Positions 36,669-46,802 of a DNA stretch of 64,000 bases are shown here, in pieces (positions within the stretch are counted from its first letter, which is position 1; each line of letters starts with the position of its first letter). The position numbers were made by a program, and so were the translations under genes. Under the pieces are notes generated by a model. It saw nothing but the letters and a program-made list of their open reading frames with translations, ran no database searches and was not told the origin of the DNA. The DNA is from Betaproteobacteria bacterium (GTDB lineage: Bacteria > Pseudomonadota > Gammaproteobacteria > Burkholderiales > Rhodocyclaceae), in contig JAHRYW010000005.1 of the NCBI GenBank assembly GCA_020621865.1, forward strand, positions 45,663 through 109,662. The letters are read 5' to 3'.

Positions 36669-37242
36669 GATGCGCTCCTTGGCTTGGGTGGGATTCTGTC
36701 AGCGTCAGACCGTGTTCGGCCAGTTCGCTTTCGGTGTAACGCGGGGTAATGTGTTGCGAGCAGTTCCAGTCGAAGGCGGCGACATGGATGCGCATGATCC
36801 GCTCGGCTGTCGGTTCGCCGGGGCCGCTGACAGCGGCCAGCAGCGCCGGATCGGCGGCCGCGTCGATCACGTCGACGGTGCCGAGCAGCTTGAGCCGGCG
36901 GCGACTCGGGTAATCGACCAGGATCAGCGCGGCGCGCGGGTTGTCCTGCAGGTTGCCGACGCTGACGAACTGCCGGTTGCCGCCGTAATCCGCAAAGGCC
37001 AGCGTAAAGCCGTCGAGCACCTTGAGAAAGCCGGTCGCGCCGCCCCGGTGCTGGACATGCGGCCAGCCGTCCTGGTTGATCGTGGCCAGGTAGAAGCTGT
37101 TGCGGGCAGCGATGAACTGGCGCTCACGCAGCCCCAGCTCGGGGCTGTCCCCAGCGCCGAACGGCACCTCGCGGCCGTTGTAGCGGCGCTGCATGGCGCG
37201 CACGGCCGGGGTGTAGGCGAGCTTGGCAAAATGTCCTGACAT
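36655..37242 (-). CDS. Pyridoxamine 5'-phosphate oxidase-fold flavoprotein
   Basis: 195 residues. QFIAARNSFYLATINQDGWP (~42-61) and FADYGGNRQFVSVGNLQDNP (~83-102) are typical of the FMN-binding split-barrel of PPOX-like proteins, and RRRLKLLGTVDVID follows. Likely a flavin-dependent reductase; substrate unknown. First gene of an operon with GST, transcribed away from a LysR regulator 112 bases off, which probably controls it. Confidence 0.85.
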   Translation of the reverse strand: MSGHFAKLAYTPAVRAMQRRYNGREVPFGAGDSPELGLRERQFIAARNSFYLATINQDGWPHVQHRGGATGFLKVLDGFTLAFADYGGNRQFVSVGNLQDNPRAALILVDYPSRRRLKLLGTVDVIDAAADPALLAAVSGPGEPTAERIMRIHVAAFDWNCSQHITPRYTESELAEHGLTLTESHPSQGAHHETV

Positions 37243-37354
37243 GGCGACTCCGTTATCGTTTTCTTGTCACGATGCCATGGTGATAGATTCAATCGGAGCA
37301 ATAAATAGACAAAATTTCACTTTATTGATCCGAATACCGGTTTAATATCCAGCC

Positions 37355-38254
37355 ATGGACAAATTCAAGGCCATGAGCACCTTCGTGCGCATCGTCGAAG
37401 CCGGCAGCCTGACCGGCGCGGCGGAGCGCCTGGGCATTTCGCTGACCGCCGTGGTGCGCAGCCTGGCGGCGCTTGAACAGCAACTGGGCGTGCGCCTGCT
37501 CAACCGAACGACCCGGCGCATCGCGCTGACCGACGAGGGGCGGGAATATTTCGAACGTTGCCGACACCTGCTGGCCGAACTGGAAGAAACCGAAAACGCG
37601 CTGACCGACCGTCGCCTGACGCCCTCCGGCCGGCTGGCGATCACCGCCCCGGTGATGTTCGGCCGCCTGCACGTGGCGCCGGTGGTCACAGACTTTCTCG
37701 CCGCCTACCCGGAGATGCGCGCCGAACTGTTGCTGCTCGACCGGGTCATCGACCTGCTCGAAGAAGGCATCGACCTGGCCATCCGTATCGCCCCCCTGCC
37801 CGACTCGTCGCTGGTCGCCATCCCGCTCGGCGCCACCGGCCGCATCGTCTGCGCCAGCCCGGATTACCTGGCCCGCCACGGCATGCCGCAACAGCCGCGC
37901 GACCTGGCCGGCCACCGGGTCATCCGCTTTACGGCGCTGAGCGACGGCAACGACTGGAGCTTCACCCGCGGCAACGAAACGCAGCGTGTCGCCGTCAGCG
38001 ACGTCTTTGCCGCCAACCAGGTCGACGTCGCCCTCGATGCCTGTCGCAAAGGCCTCGGCTGCGGCCGCTTTCTCGGCTACCAGGTGCGCGACCTGGAAGC
38101 CGCCGGCCAACTGGTGCGCGTACTGCCCGACTGGGAAACGCCAAAAATCGAGGTCAGCCTGGTCTACCCGCACAGCCGGCTGCTGTCGCCGCGCATCCGC
38201 GCCTTTGTCGACTGGGCGGTGCCGCGGCTGCGGGAGAGGCTGGCTGTCGCCTGA
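37355..38254 (+). CDS. LysR family transcriptional regulator
   Basis: 299 residues: N-terminal winged HTH (MDKFKAMSTFVRIVEAGSLT, AERLGISLTAVVRSLAALEQ, LNRTTRRIALTDEG) and a periplasmic-binding-like effector domain. The HTH is of the CrgA/DmlR-like subgroup. It lies divergent to the PPOX-GST operon with a 112-base shared control region, the standard layout for an LTTR and its target. The region contains AATTTCACTTTATTGATCCG but no clean T-N11-A site was pinned down. Its stop abuts the stop of a convergent gene. Confidence 0.93.
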   Translation: MDKFKAMSTFVRIVEAGSLTGAAERLGISLTAVVRSLAALEQQLGVRLLNRTTRRIALTDEGREYFERCRHLLAELEETENALTDRRLTPSGRLAITAPVMFGRLHVAPVVTDFLAAYPEMRAELLLLDRVIDLLEEGIDLAIRIAPLPDSSLVAIPLGATGRIVCASPDYLARHGMPQQPRDLAGHRVIRFTALSDGNDWSFTRGNETQRVAVSDVFAANQVDVALDACRKGLGCGRFLGYQVRDLEAAGQLVRVLPDWETPKIEVSLVYPHSRLLSPRIRAFVDWAVPRLRERLAVA

Positions 38255-38770
38255 TCAGCCGGCCGAGGCGGGCTGGCCGTTGCCGGGTATGGCGACGCGT
38301 CGGATGTCGGCCAGCACGGCGGCTGGCACCGTCAGGCCGGCTGCATTGGCCGCCATCACGGCATGGCGGTGCGCCCGCCGGTGCGCGACCAACCCGACCC
38401 GGGTATAGCCCTGAACGGCCACACCAGGCGGCAACACGCTACCGCCGCGCTGCCCGGCAGCGGCCAGGATCAGCGGCGTGGACAACCCCAAGCCACGATG
38501 TTCGCTGGCGATCCACAAATAGGAGCCGGCGTAGAAGCCAACGATCCCGTCGGCATCAAACAAGGCTGTGACGCAGCCCTGGCGGGCGTGGTGGATCACA
38601 TATCCGGCGTGGCGACCGCTGCCGACATGGACCGGCGCCGACCAGTCCGCCTGCGCCAGATCGGCCAGGATGGCCGCCGCCTCTTCGTCATCGACGCGCA
38701 TGACCGACGACGGGTGGTCGATGCCGGGGCCGGCAAAGGCGCGGAAGGTTTGCTGCCAGGGGGCTGTCAT
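38255..38770 (-). CDS. Hypothetical protein, possibly GNAT-like
   Basis: 171 residues. The centre, WIASEHRGLGLSTPLILAA (~83-101), resembles the acetyl-CoA loop (RxxGxG/A) of GNAT acetyltransferases, preceded by beta-strands GIVGFYAGSY. Other GNAT features are weak, so the call is tentative. Start follows a poor ribosome site. Stop codons of this gene and the LysR gene are adjacent. Monocistronic. Confidence 0.55.
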   Translation of the reverse strand: MTAPWQQTFRAFAGPGIDHPSSVMRVDDEEAAAILADLAQADWSAPVHVGSGRHAGYVIHHARQGCVTALFDADGIVGFYAGSYLWIASEHRGLGLSTPLILAAAGQRGGSVLPPGVAVQGYTRVGLVAHRRAHRHAVMAANAAGLTVPAAVLADIRRVAIPGNGQPASAG

Positions 38771-38980
38771 GTTTTAACGTGATCGTTGCATCAATCGGTC
38801 TTAGCAGGGACCGTACCTGCCGCCCTCTGGAAAACTGCTTCCATCGGGCATCGCCGCACGCGGGGCGCCGAGAATGCCGTGGCGCCTGGGTCTTGGCAAT
38901 AGGTAGATGGGCTTAATCGGTTTTTGGTTCCCTGCCCGTCCGCCAGGAACAGTAGCCGGCCAATGTTTCAGTCTGGCTTT
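38771..38980. other. Intergenic stretch before the nif operon 2 control region
   Basis: No gene or repeat recognised between the GNAT-like gene and the NifA site at 38981. Confidence 0.5.
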
Positions 38981-38996
38981 TGTCGCAAACACGACA
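38981..38996 (+). promoter_or_regulatory. NifA upstream activator site of iscA-nifUS operon
   Basis: TGT-CGCAAACACG-ACA, exact TGT-N10-ACA, and a wider palindrome TGTCG-N6-CGACA. 67 bases before the sigma-54 element. Confidence 0.85.
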
Positions 38997-39022
38997 AAAC
39001 AAGCCGTCGACCTGAAGCACCC

Positions 39023-39035
39023 TAAGCAATTGAAA
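39023..39035 (-). promoter_or_regulatory. IHF-like site
   Basis: Minus-strand TTTCAATTGCTTA, one mismatch from WATCAA-N4-TTR, placed between the NifA site and the promoter as in other nif promoters. Confidence 0.5.
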
Positions 39036-39063
39036 AATATGGCTTAAAAATTTATTACCGGTA

Positions 39064-39079
39064 TGGCACGCCCCTTGCG
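39064..39079 (+). promoter_or_regulatory. Sigma-54 promoter of iscA-nifUS operon
   Basis: TGGCAC-GCCCC-TTGCG, full match to the -24/-12 consensus TGGCAC-N5-TTGC. Confidence 0.9.
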
Positions 39080-39112
39080 ATGAGTCAGCCATCAACCCTT
39101 GGGAGAAGCGCC

Positions 39113-39436
39113 ATGATCAATCTGACCCCCGCCGCCGTTAAGGCCGTTCAACGTTTTATCCGCGGTTCCGAATCGCCGGTTGCCGGCCTGCGCCTGATGA
39201 TTTCCGGCGGCGGCTGCTCCGGCCTGCAGTACGGCATGAAGCTGGAGGCCGAGAAGGCCGACGACGACTGGGAACTGGAGATCGAAGGCGTCAAGCTGCT
39301 GGTCGACCCGATGACCATGCCGATGATCGACAACGTCACCGTCGATTTCGTCGACACCCTGACCCACACCGGGTTCAAGTTCGACAACCCGAACGCCAGC
39401 GCGCAGTGTTCCTGCGGCTCGTCGTTCTCGGTCTAA
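39113..39436 (+). CDS. Nif-specific A-type iron-sulfur carrier (IscA/HesB family)
   Basis: 107 residues. The three conserved cysteines are in GGGCSGLQYG (~35) and CSCGSSF (~101-107). In nif operons this protein (IscA-nif) sits before nifU and carries Fe or [4Fe-4S] clusters to nitrogenase maturation. GGGAGAAGCGCC precedes ATG 39113, which also matches the family N-terminus better than the upstream ATG at 39080. First gene behind a consensus sigma-54 promoter. Confidence 0.93.
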   Translation: MINLTPAAVKAVQRFIRGSESPVAGLRLMISGGGCSGLQYGMKLEAEKADDDWELEIEGVKLLVDPMTMPMIDNVTVDFVDTLTHTGFKFDNPNASAQCSCGSSFSV

Positions 39437-39448
39437 GGAGCGCACAGC

Positions 39449-40345
39449 ATGTGGGAATACTCTGACAAGGTCCGCGAGCACTTCTTCAACCCGCGCAACT
39501 CCGGCCCGCTTGAAGAGGCCAACGGCATCGGCGACGTCGGCTCGATCCAGTGCGGCGACGCGCTGCGCCTGATGCTCAAGGTCGATCCGGACACCGAGAT
39601 CATCGAGGACGCGCATTTCCAGACTTTCGGCTGCGGCTCGGCGATCGCCTCTTCTTCCGCGCTGACCGAGATCATCAAGGGCATGACGCTGGACCAGGCG
39701 CTGGAAGTCTCCAACCAGAACATCGCCGACTACCTCGACGGCCTGCCGCCGGAAAAGATGCACTGCTCGGTGATGGGCCGCGAAGCCCTGCAGGCCGCCA
39801 TCGCCAACTACCGCGGCGAGGAATGGTCGGATGACCACGAGGAAGGCGCGCTGATCTGCAAGTGCTTCGCCATCGACGCGGTGATGATCGAGGACGTGGT
39901 CAAGGCCAACAACCTCAACACGGTCGAGGAAGTCACCTTCTACACCAAGGCCGGTGGCGGCTGCGCCGCCTGTCACGAAGGCATCGAGGAAATCCTCGCC
40001 CAGGTCAAGGCCGAACGCGCCGGCCCCGGCGAAGTCTCGCCGCCGCCCGCCTGCCCGGCCACACCGGAAGCGCCGAAGCCGCCGGCCAAGAAGCTGTCCA
40101 TCGTCGAGAAGATCGCCAAGATCCAGGAAGTGCTGGAATCGGTCCGCCCGATGCTGCAGCGCGACCATGGCGACGTCGAACTGGCTGATGTCCAGGGCAA
40201 GAAGATCTACGTGCACCTGAAGGGTGCCTGCTCCGGCTGCATGATGGAAGCGGCCACCCTGGGCGGCATCCAGCAGAAGATGATCGAAGCGCTCGGCGAA
40301 CTGGTCCAGGTGCTGCCGTCTTCGCACATGCCGGTCGAAGCCTGA
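39449..40345 (+). CDS. nifU: Fe-S cluster scaffold NifU
   Basis: 298 residues with the three-part NifU design: IscU-like N-domain (C35 in [27 protein letters not shown]), a central permanent [2Fe-2S] domain (ICKCFAI ... [11 protein letters not shown]), a Pro/Ala-rich hinge, and a C-terminal NFU domain with CSGCM. Assembles transient [4Fe-4S] clusters for nitrogenase. Lies 12 bases after the IscA-like gene. Repeat copy 9 fills the gap to nifS. Confidence 0.97.
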   Translation: MWEYSDKVREHFFNPRNSGPLEEANGIGDVGSIQCGDALRLMLKVDPDTEIIEDAHFQTFGCGSAIASSSALTEIIKGMTLDQALEVSNQNIADYLDGLPPEKMHCSVMGREALQAAIANYRGEEWSDDHEEGALICKCFAIDAVMIEDVVKANNLNTVEEVTFYTKAGGGCAACHEGIEEILAQVKAERAGPGEVSPPPACPATPEAPKPPAKKLSIVEKIAKIQEVLESVRPMLQRDHGDVELADVQGKKIYVHLKGACSGCMMEAATLGGIQQKMIEALGELVQVLPSSHMPVEA

Positions 40346-40351
40346 TCGGAC

Positions 40352-40393
40352 TGAATGCTACGGTCGGCCCCAAAAAACGGCCAAATTCAAAAC
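40352..40393 (+). repeat. Dispersed core/A-tract repeat, copy 9 (nifU-nifS gap)
   Basis: AATGCTACGGTC, GGCCCC, AAAAAA, CGGCC, AAATTC, AAAAC, seven bases after the nifU stop and inside the nif operon. Confidence 0.92.
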
Positions 40394-40430
40394 CCCCCAA
40401 CCCCCACAGAGACCTTAAAAGGACAGCGCC

Positions 40431-41639
40431 ATGGAACCGATCTATCTGGACAACAACGCCACCACGCGCTGCGATCCCGCCGTGGTCCAGGCCATGCTCC
40501 CCTTCTTCACCGAGCATTTCGGCAACGCCTCGTCGATCCATGCCTTCGGCAGCGAAGTCGGCAAGGCTCTGAAGAAGGCGCGCAGCCAGGTGCAGGCGCT
40601 GCTCGGCGCCGAGCACGACTCGGAAATCATCTTCACCTCCTGCGGCACCGAGTCCGACTCGACCGCCATCCTGTCGGCGCTCAAGGCACAGCCGGAGCGC
40701 AACACGGTGATCACCACCAACGTCGAGCACCCGGCCATCCTGACGTTGTGCGACTGGCTGGAAAAGGAAGGCTATATCGTCCACAAGCTGAAGGTGGACA
40801 AGAAGGGCCGCCTCGACATCGACGAATACAAGTCGCTGTTGAACGACCGCGTCGCCATCGTTTCGGCGATGTGGGCCAACAACGAGACCGGCACGATCTT
40901 CCCGGTCGAGGAAATGGCCGCGCTCGCCGCCGAGAAGGGCATCATGTTCCACACCGACGCCGTACAGGCCGTCGGCAAGATTCCCATTGACCTGAAGAGC
41001 ACCAAGATCGACATGCTGTCGCTGTCCGGCCACAAGCTGCACGCGCCCAAGGGTATCGGCGTGCTCTACCTGCGCCGCGGCTGCCGCTTCCGCCCGCTGC
41101 TGCGCGGCGGTCACCAGGAGCGCGGCCGGCGGGCCGGCACCGAGAACTCGGCGTCCATCGTCGGCCTCGGCATGGCTTGCGAACTGGCCCTGCAGAAAAT
41201 GGCAATCGAGAACAGCGAAGTGAAGCGTCTGCGCGACAAGCTGGAAAAAGGCATCCTGAGCCAGATCACCCACTGCTTCCCGACCGGCGACGTGGCCAAT
41301 CGTCTGCCCAACACCAGCAATATCGCCTTCGAATACATCGAGGGCGAGGCCATCCTGCTGCTGTTGAACAAGCTGGGCATCGCGGCCAGCTCCGGTTCGG
41401 CCTGCACTTCGGGGTCGCTGGAACCGTCGCATGTGATGCGGGCGATGGGCATTCCCTACACCGCCGCCCACGGTACGATCCGCTTCTCGCTGTCGGTCTA
41501 CAACACCGAGGCCGAAATCGACCGTGTCATCGCCGCCGTGCCACCGATCATCGCCCAACTGCGCAAGCTGTCGCCCTACTGGGGCGAGAAAGGCCCCGCG
41601 GCCAATCCCCAGGAAAGCTTCGCCCCAACCTACGCCTGA
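40431..41639 (+). CDS. nifS: Cysteine desulfurase NifS
   Basis: PLP enzyme that takes sulfur from cysteine for NifU-based cluster assembly. 402 residues. YLDNNATTRCDP at the N-terminus, PLP lysine in SLSGHKLHAPKG (~204) and persulfide cysteine in SSGSACTSGS (~325), all family-diagnostic. AAAGGACAGCGCC precedes the ATG. A strong terminator follows, so it closes nif operon 2. Confidence 0.97.
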   Translation: MEPIYLDNNATTRCDPAVVQAMLPFFTEHFGNASSIHAFGSEVGKALKKARSQVQALLGAEHDSEIIFTSCGTESDSTAILSALKAQPERNTVITTNVEHPAILTLCDWLEKEGYIVHKLKVDKKGRLDIDEYKSLLNDRVAIVSAMWANNETGTIFPVEEMAALAAEKGIMFHTDAVQAVGKIPIDLKSTKIDMLSLSGHKLHAPKGIGVLYLRRGCRFRPLLRGGHQERGRRAGTENSASIVGLGMACELALQKMAIENSEVKRLRDKLEKGILSQITHCFPTGDVANRLPNTSNIAFEYIEGEAILLLLNKLGIAASSGSACTSGSLEPSHVMRAMGIPYTAAHGTIRFSLSVYNTEAEIDRVIAAVPPIIAQLRKLSPYWGEKGPAANPQESFAPTYA

Positions 41640-41672
41640 CGGCAACCGTCTCTCTCAGCAGCACCTCGGTTC

Positions 41673-41703
41673 GGCCCCGGTTTGATAGCCGGGGCCATTT
41701 TTT
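41673..41703 (+). terminator. Rho-independent terminator after nifS
   Basis: GGCCCCGG-TTTGATAG-CCGGGGCC then ATTTTTT. Overlaps the 3' end of the convergent hemerythrin gene. Confidence 0.9.
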
Positions 41704-42109
41704 AACTGATTTTCGAGGTCCGCAAGTAGTCGCGGTATTTCATGTCGGAGTCGAGGATGTGCCGGGTCCACCACTCGGTCAGGTAGTCGAAAAGCCCATC
41801 CCGGTCGAGTTCTCCGAAAGTCGCCTGGAGTACGAAATCGGTCAGCTTCTCGTGGTAGACCTCATGCTCGGCCTTGTGCTGCTCAAGCAAGGGATAGTCA
41901 TGCAGGGCGAGCATGCTTTCCTCGGTCACGAAATGGCGCTTGGCGTAGAGGACGAGTTCATTCAGCAGGCCGTGAAAGCGCTGCCGTCCCTCGTGCGAGC
42001 GATCCTTGCGGCAGGCCTCGGCCTGCTTGCAAAGGACAAAGAAACCCCGGTGTTGCTCGTCAAGAATCGGATGACCGACGCTGTATTCCTGTTTCCAGTC
42101 TGCAGCCAT
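41702..42109 (-). CDS. Bacteriohemerythrin
   Basis: 135 residues, single-domain hemerythrin with a di-iron O2 site: HPILDEQH (~13-20), HGLLNELVLYAKRHFVTEES (~46), YPLLEQHKAEHEVYH (~72-86) and WTRHILDSD (~114). All expected histidine and acid ligands are visible. In diazotrophs such proteins may buffer oxygen near nitrogenase, and this one is convergent with nifS; that link is inference. ATG 42109 is preferred over an in-frame TTG five codons upstream. Confidence 0.93.
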   Translation of the reverse strand: MAADWKQEYSVGHPILDEQHRGFFVLCKQAEACRKDRSHEGRQRFHGLLNELVLYAKRHFVTEESMLALHDYPLLEQHKAEHEVYHEKLTDFVLQATFGELDRDGLFDYLTEWWTRHILDSDMKYRDYLRTSKIS

Positions 42110-42210
42110 TATTGGTTTTATCAACGTGACAGCGGTTGAGCATGGCCAGGCGCTGAATCTCCACCCGGTGCTATATCGAATAGCATATTAAACCAGAATT
42201 TTTGTCGGCC

Positions 42211-42252
42211 AGTTTTAATTTTTGTCATTTTTTTGGGCTGACCGTAGCATTT
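42211..42252 (-). repeat. Dispersed core/A-tract repeat, copy 10
   Basis: Minus-strand AATGCTACGGTC, AGCCC, AAAAAAAT, GAC, AAAAATT, AAAAC. Lies upstream of the kdpD-like gene. Confidence 0.9.
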
Positions 42253-42295
42253 GGCGGCGAATGCAAAAAAACTGGTTTCGGGAGCGGCCGTTGCA

Positions 42296-42347
42296 ATTTT
42301 TACGACATTTTTACGCCGGCGGCGCGAGAATCTTCATCGTCTTTACG
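42296..42347 (+). promoter_or_regulatory. Phased direct repeats, candidate KdpE-like binding site
   Basis: ATTTTTACG at 42296-42304 and again at 42307-42315, exactly 11 bp apart; a third TTTACG at 42342-42347 is about three turns further. One-turn tandem repeats are how OmpR/KdpE-family regulators bind, and the operon's own regulator is of that family. Confidence 0.5.
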
Positions 42348-42391
42348 GCGGGAGGCCTACGCTGACAGTATCCGGTCACGGGAAGCGCTTC

Positions 42392-43923
42392 ATGGAAAAC
42401 GACGGTTCGCCCAGCACTCAATCGCCAGCCCCTTTCAAGCCCTGGCAAGTCGGCCTGCTGACCGTTCTCGCCTGCGTCGGCACGACCCTTATCGCGACAC
42501 CGCTGATCGGCCATCTCGACCTGGCCAACATCGTCATGCTCTTCCTGCTCACCGTACTGCTGATCGCGGTCAAGCTCGGGCGCAACGCCGCGGTGCTGGC
42601 CTCGGTGCTCAGCGTGCTGCTGTTCGACATCTTCTTCGTACCGCCGCGTTTCTCGCTGGCGGTCAGCAACATCCAGTATCTGGTCACTTTCGCCGTGATG
42701 CTGGCGACCGGCCTGATCACCGGGCAACTGGCCGCCGGCCTGAAGCAGAAGGCCCGGGAAGCCGAGATCCGCGAGCAACGGACCAAGGCCCTGTACGAAA
42801 TCGCCCGCGACCTGGCCGGCGCCCTGACCCTGGAGCAGGTCGGCGATCTCGCCCGGCGCTTCGTCGGCGAGCAACTCGGGGCCGATGTGCTGCTCGTGCC
42901 GGCTGACGAATACGCCCACCTGCAACCAGCCGCCAGTCTGCCGGCCGGCAACGTCGACCTGCTGCTGCTCAAGATGGCCAGCGACAGCGGGCAGACGGTG
43001 CGCCGCGACGAACTTTCCGGCGACGGCCACGCCTCGCTCTACCTGCCGCTGCGCGCCTCGCTGCGCACCCGCGGCGTGCTCGCCGTCGCCTTCCCGGCCG
43101 GCACACCGGCACCGGCCGACGACAGCCTCGCCCTACTCGAAGCGCTGGCCTCGCTGATCGCCATTGCCCTGGAGCGCCTGCATTACGTCGATGTGGCGCA
43201 GAGTTCGCAGGTGAAGATCGTTTCCGAGCGCCTGCGCAGTTCCATCCTGTCGGCCCTCTCACACGATCTGCGGACGCCACTGACCGCGCTGGTCGGCCTG
43301 GCCGACTCGCTGTTCCTGGTCAAGCCGGCGCTGCCCGGCAATGCGCTGGAGACGGCGCAGGCCCTGCACGAGCAGGCGGCCCGCCTGGCCAGGCTGGTCG
43401 GCAACCTGCTCGACATGGCCCGGCTCAACGCCGGCCAGATCAAGCTGCGCCGCGAATGGCAGCCGCTGGAGGAAGTCATCGGCGCCAGCATCAAGCTGAT
43501 CGAGGGGGCGCTGGCCGCCCACCCGGTCAAGGTCACGCTGCCGCCCGGCCTGCCGCTGCTCGAATTCGACGCCGTGCTGCTCGAACGGGTCTTCTGCAAC
43601 CTGCTCGAAAACGCCGCCAAGTATGCGCCGCCGAACAGCGGCATCGACATCGCCGCCGGCGAGGCTGGAGACTGCATCGAAGTCCGGGTGTGCGACCGCG
43701 GCCCCGGTTTCCCGACCGTCGACAACGACCACCTGTTCGACATGTTCGTACGCGGCGACGGCTCTGCCGGCAAGCCCGGCACCGGCCTCGGCCTGGCCAT
43801 CTGCCGTGCCATCGTCGAGGCGCACGGCGGCAGCATCGCCGCCAGTAACCGCCCGGACGGCGGCGCCTGCGTCAGTTTCATGCTGCCGCGCGGCACACCG
43901 CCGGTGGTCGAGGAGGAAAAGCT

Positions 43924-43927
<4 letters not shown>
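42392..43927 (+). CDS. Short KdpD-like sensor histidine kinase
   Basis: 511 residues corresponding to the C-terminal part of KdpD: DUF4118 four-helix membrane domain (~20-115), GAF-like domain (~135-285), HisKA with SALSHDLRTPLTAL (~290-303) and HATPase ([19 protein letters not shown]). The ~370-residue KdpD N-terminus with its Walker motifs and Usp domain is absent, and no kdpFABC genes are present. Instead the operon continues with a KdpE-like regulator and the Kup potassium transporter. ATG 42392 follows GGAAGCGCTTC. It may sense K+ or turgor to control kup. Confidence 0.88.
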
Positions 43928-44616
<689 letters not shown>

Positions 44617-44625
44617 AGGAAAACC

Positions 44626-46503
44626 ATGCAAGTCACCGACAACAAGCGTCTCGCCACGCTGACCCTGGCCGCCCTCGGCATCGTCTACGGCGACATCGGG
44701 ACCAGCCCGCTCTACGCGATCAAGGAAGTCTTCGGCAGCACCCACCACCCGGTGCCGATCACGCCGGACAACGTGCTCGGCGTGCTCTCGCTGTTCCTCT
44801 GGTCGCTGCTCATCGTCGTCACGCTGAAGTACGTCTCCTTCATCATGCGCGCCAACAACAAGGGCGAGGGCGGCATCATCGCGCTGATGACGCTGGCACT
44901 GCACAATGGCGACCCGGCGTCGCGCCGGCAGAAACTGCTGATCGCGCTCGGCCTGTTCGGCGCCGCGCTGTTCTACGGCGACGGCGTGATCACCCCGGCC
45001 ATTTCGCTGCTCTCCGCCGTCGAGGGCCTGGAGATCATCACCCCGGCCTTCAAGCCCTACGTGCTGCCGATCACGCTGAGCATCCTGATCGGCCTGTTCT
45101 TCTTCCAGCGCCGCGGCACGGCCAGCGTCGGCGCCCTGTTCGGGCCGATCATGGTGCTCTGGTTCGCCGTGCTGGCCAGCTTTGGCGCCCTGGCCATCAT
45201 CGAGCATCCGGCCGTGCTGGCGGCGGTCAATCCGGTGTACGGCTTCAATTTCCTGCTCGGCAATTCGGCCCTCGGCTTCTTCGCGCTGGGCGCCGTCGTG
45301 TTGTGCATCACCGGCGCCGAGGCGCTCTATGCCGACATGGGCCACTTCGGCGCCCGCCCGATCCAGTACGCCTGGCTGGGCTACGTACTGCCGGCACTGC
45401 TGATCAATTACTTCGGCCAGGGCGCGCTGTTGCTCGCCGATCCGACGGCCGTCGAAAACCCCTTCTACCTGCTCGCCCCGGACTGGGCGCGCTATCCGCT
45501 GGTCATCCTGGCCACCGTGGCCACCATCATCGCCTCGCAGGCCGTCATTTCCGGCGCCTTCTCGATCACCCAGCAGGCCATCCAGCTCGGCTACACGCCG
45601 CGCCTGGAAATCCAGCACACCTCCGACCGCGAGATCGGCCAGATCTACCTGCCGGCCATCAACTGGCTGCTGCTGATCGCCATCATCGGGCTGGTCGTCG
45701 GTTTCGGCAGTTCGTCCAACCTGGCCGCCGCCTACGGCATCGCGGTCACCGGCACGATGCTGATCACCAACCTGCTGGCCATCGCCGTCGCCGTCCGCCT
45801 CTGGTCGTGGAGCCCGTGGCGCGCCGTGCTCGGTGCCCTGCCCTTCATCGTGATCGACCTCGGCTTCTTCCTGGCCAATTCGGTCAAGATTCCCGACGGC
45901 GGCTGGTTCCCGCTCGCCTTCGGGCTGGGCGTCTTCATCCTGCTGACCACCTGGAAGCGCGGCCGCGAACTGCTGCACGACCGGCTGGCCGCCGACGCGC
46001 TGCAGCTCAAATCCTTCATCGCCGACATCGCCGGCAGCGGCATCGAGCGGGTGCCCGGCACCGCCATCTTCCTGACCCCCGACCCGGCCGCCGTGCCGCA
46101 CGCCCTGCTACACAGCCTCAAGCATTTCAAGACGCTGCACGAACAGGTCGTCATCCTCAGCGTCTCGGTCTTCGACGTGCCCTATGTGCCGGACATCGAC
46201 CGCGTCGAGGTCCGCAAGCTGGACGGCAACTTCGCCCAGGTCGTCGTCCAGTACGGCTACAAGGACGAACCGGACATCCCGGCAGCCCTCGCCCTGTGTG
46301 CGGAAGCCGGGCTGCCCATCGAGATGATGGACGCCTCCTTCTTCCTCGGCCGCGAAACGCTGATTCCAAAACTCAAATCGGAGATGGCCTACTGGCGCGA
46401 GCTGCTCTTCGTCGCCATGTTCCGCAACGCCGGCAGCGCGACGGCCTATTTCAGGATTCCGTCGAACCGCGTGGTCGAACTGGGAGCGCAGATCGTGCTG
46501 TGA
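44626..46503 (+). CDS. kup: Kup-type low-affinity potassium transporter
   Basis: K+:H+ symporter of the inner membrane. 625 residues with 12 predicted helices and a soluble C-terminal domain (~460-625). Family signatures: LGIVYGDIGTSPLYAIKEVF (~17-36), GDGVITPAISLLSAVEGLE (~118), GAEALYADMGHFG (~232). Lies 9 bases after the KdpE-like gene, so it is presumably controlled by that two-component system, an arrangement more typical of kdpFABC. Confidence 0.96.
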   Translation: MQVTDNKRLATLTLAALGIVYGDIGTSPLYAIKEVFGSTHHPVPITPDNVLGVLSLFLWSLLIVVTLKYVSFIMRANNKGEGGIIALMTLALHNGDPASRRQKLLIALGLFGAALFYGDGVITPAISLLSAVEGLEIITPAFKPYVLPITLSILIGLFFFQRRGTASVGALFGPIMVLWFAVLASFGALAIIEHPAVLAAVNPVYGFNFLLGNSALGFFALGAVVLCITGAEALYADMGHFGARPIQYAWLGYVLPALLINYFGQGALLLADPTAVENPFYLLAPDWARYPLVILATVATIIASQAVISGAFSITQQAIQLGYTPRLEIQHTSDREIGQIYLPAINWLLLIAIIGLVVGFGSSSNLAAAYGIAVTGTMLITNLLAIAVAVRLWSWSPWRAVLGALPFIVIDLGFFLANSVKIPDGGWFPLAFGLGVFILLTTWKRGRELLHDRLAADALQLKSFIADIAGSGIERVPGTAIFLTPDPAAVPHALLHSLKHFKTLHEQVVILSVSVFDVPYVPDIDRVEVRKLDGNFAQVVVQYGYKDEPDIPAALALCAEAGLPIEMMDASFFLGRETLIPKLKSEMAYWRELLFVAMFRNAGSATAYFRIPSNRVVELGAQIVL

Positions 46504-46505
46504 CG

Positions 46506-46540
46506 CAAATGCTACGGTCGACCGGATTTACCAGGCCAAA
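46506..46540 (+). repeat. Dispersed core/A-tract repeat, copy 11
   Basis: AATGCTACGGTC, GACCGG, ATTTA, CCAGGCC, AAACG, TAAAAG. Begins two bases after the kup stop. The rest of 46541-46802 is AT-rich with no gene. Confidence 0.8.
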
Positions 46541-46802
46541 CGTAAAAGTTGACTAATTCAGAAAAACCACCAAACCCGTCGCCCCCCCTACCACCGCCCC
46601 AGGCATACAGGGAAACGCTCTTGATTTGGCCGACAGAGGCTGCCTAGAAAATTTTCGGCGAGACCATAAGTCGTGTCGGTTTTTTTTACAAATGATATAG
46701 ACATAACAGTACAAGTCATTGCAAACCATATAGTTATCAAACATGGCCCAAATTTTGCTGATTGAGCACACGAAACAACTTCAACCATTTTTGGGGAAAA
46801 AA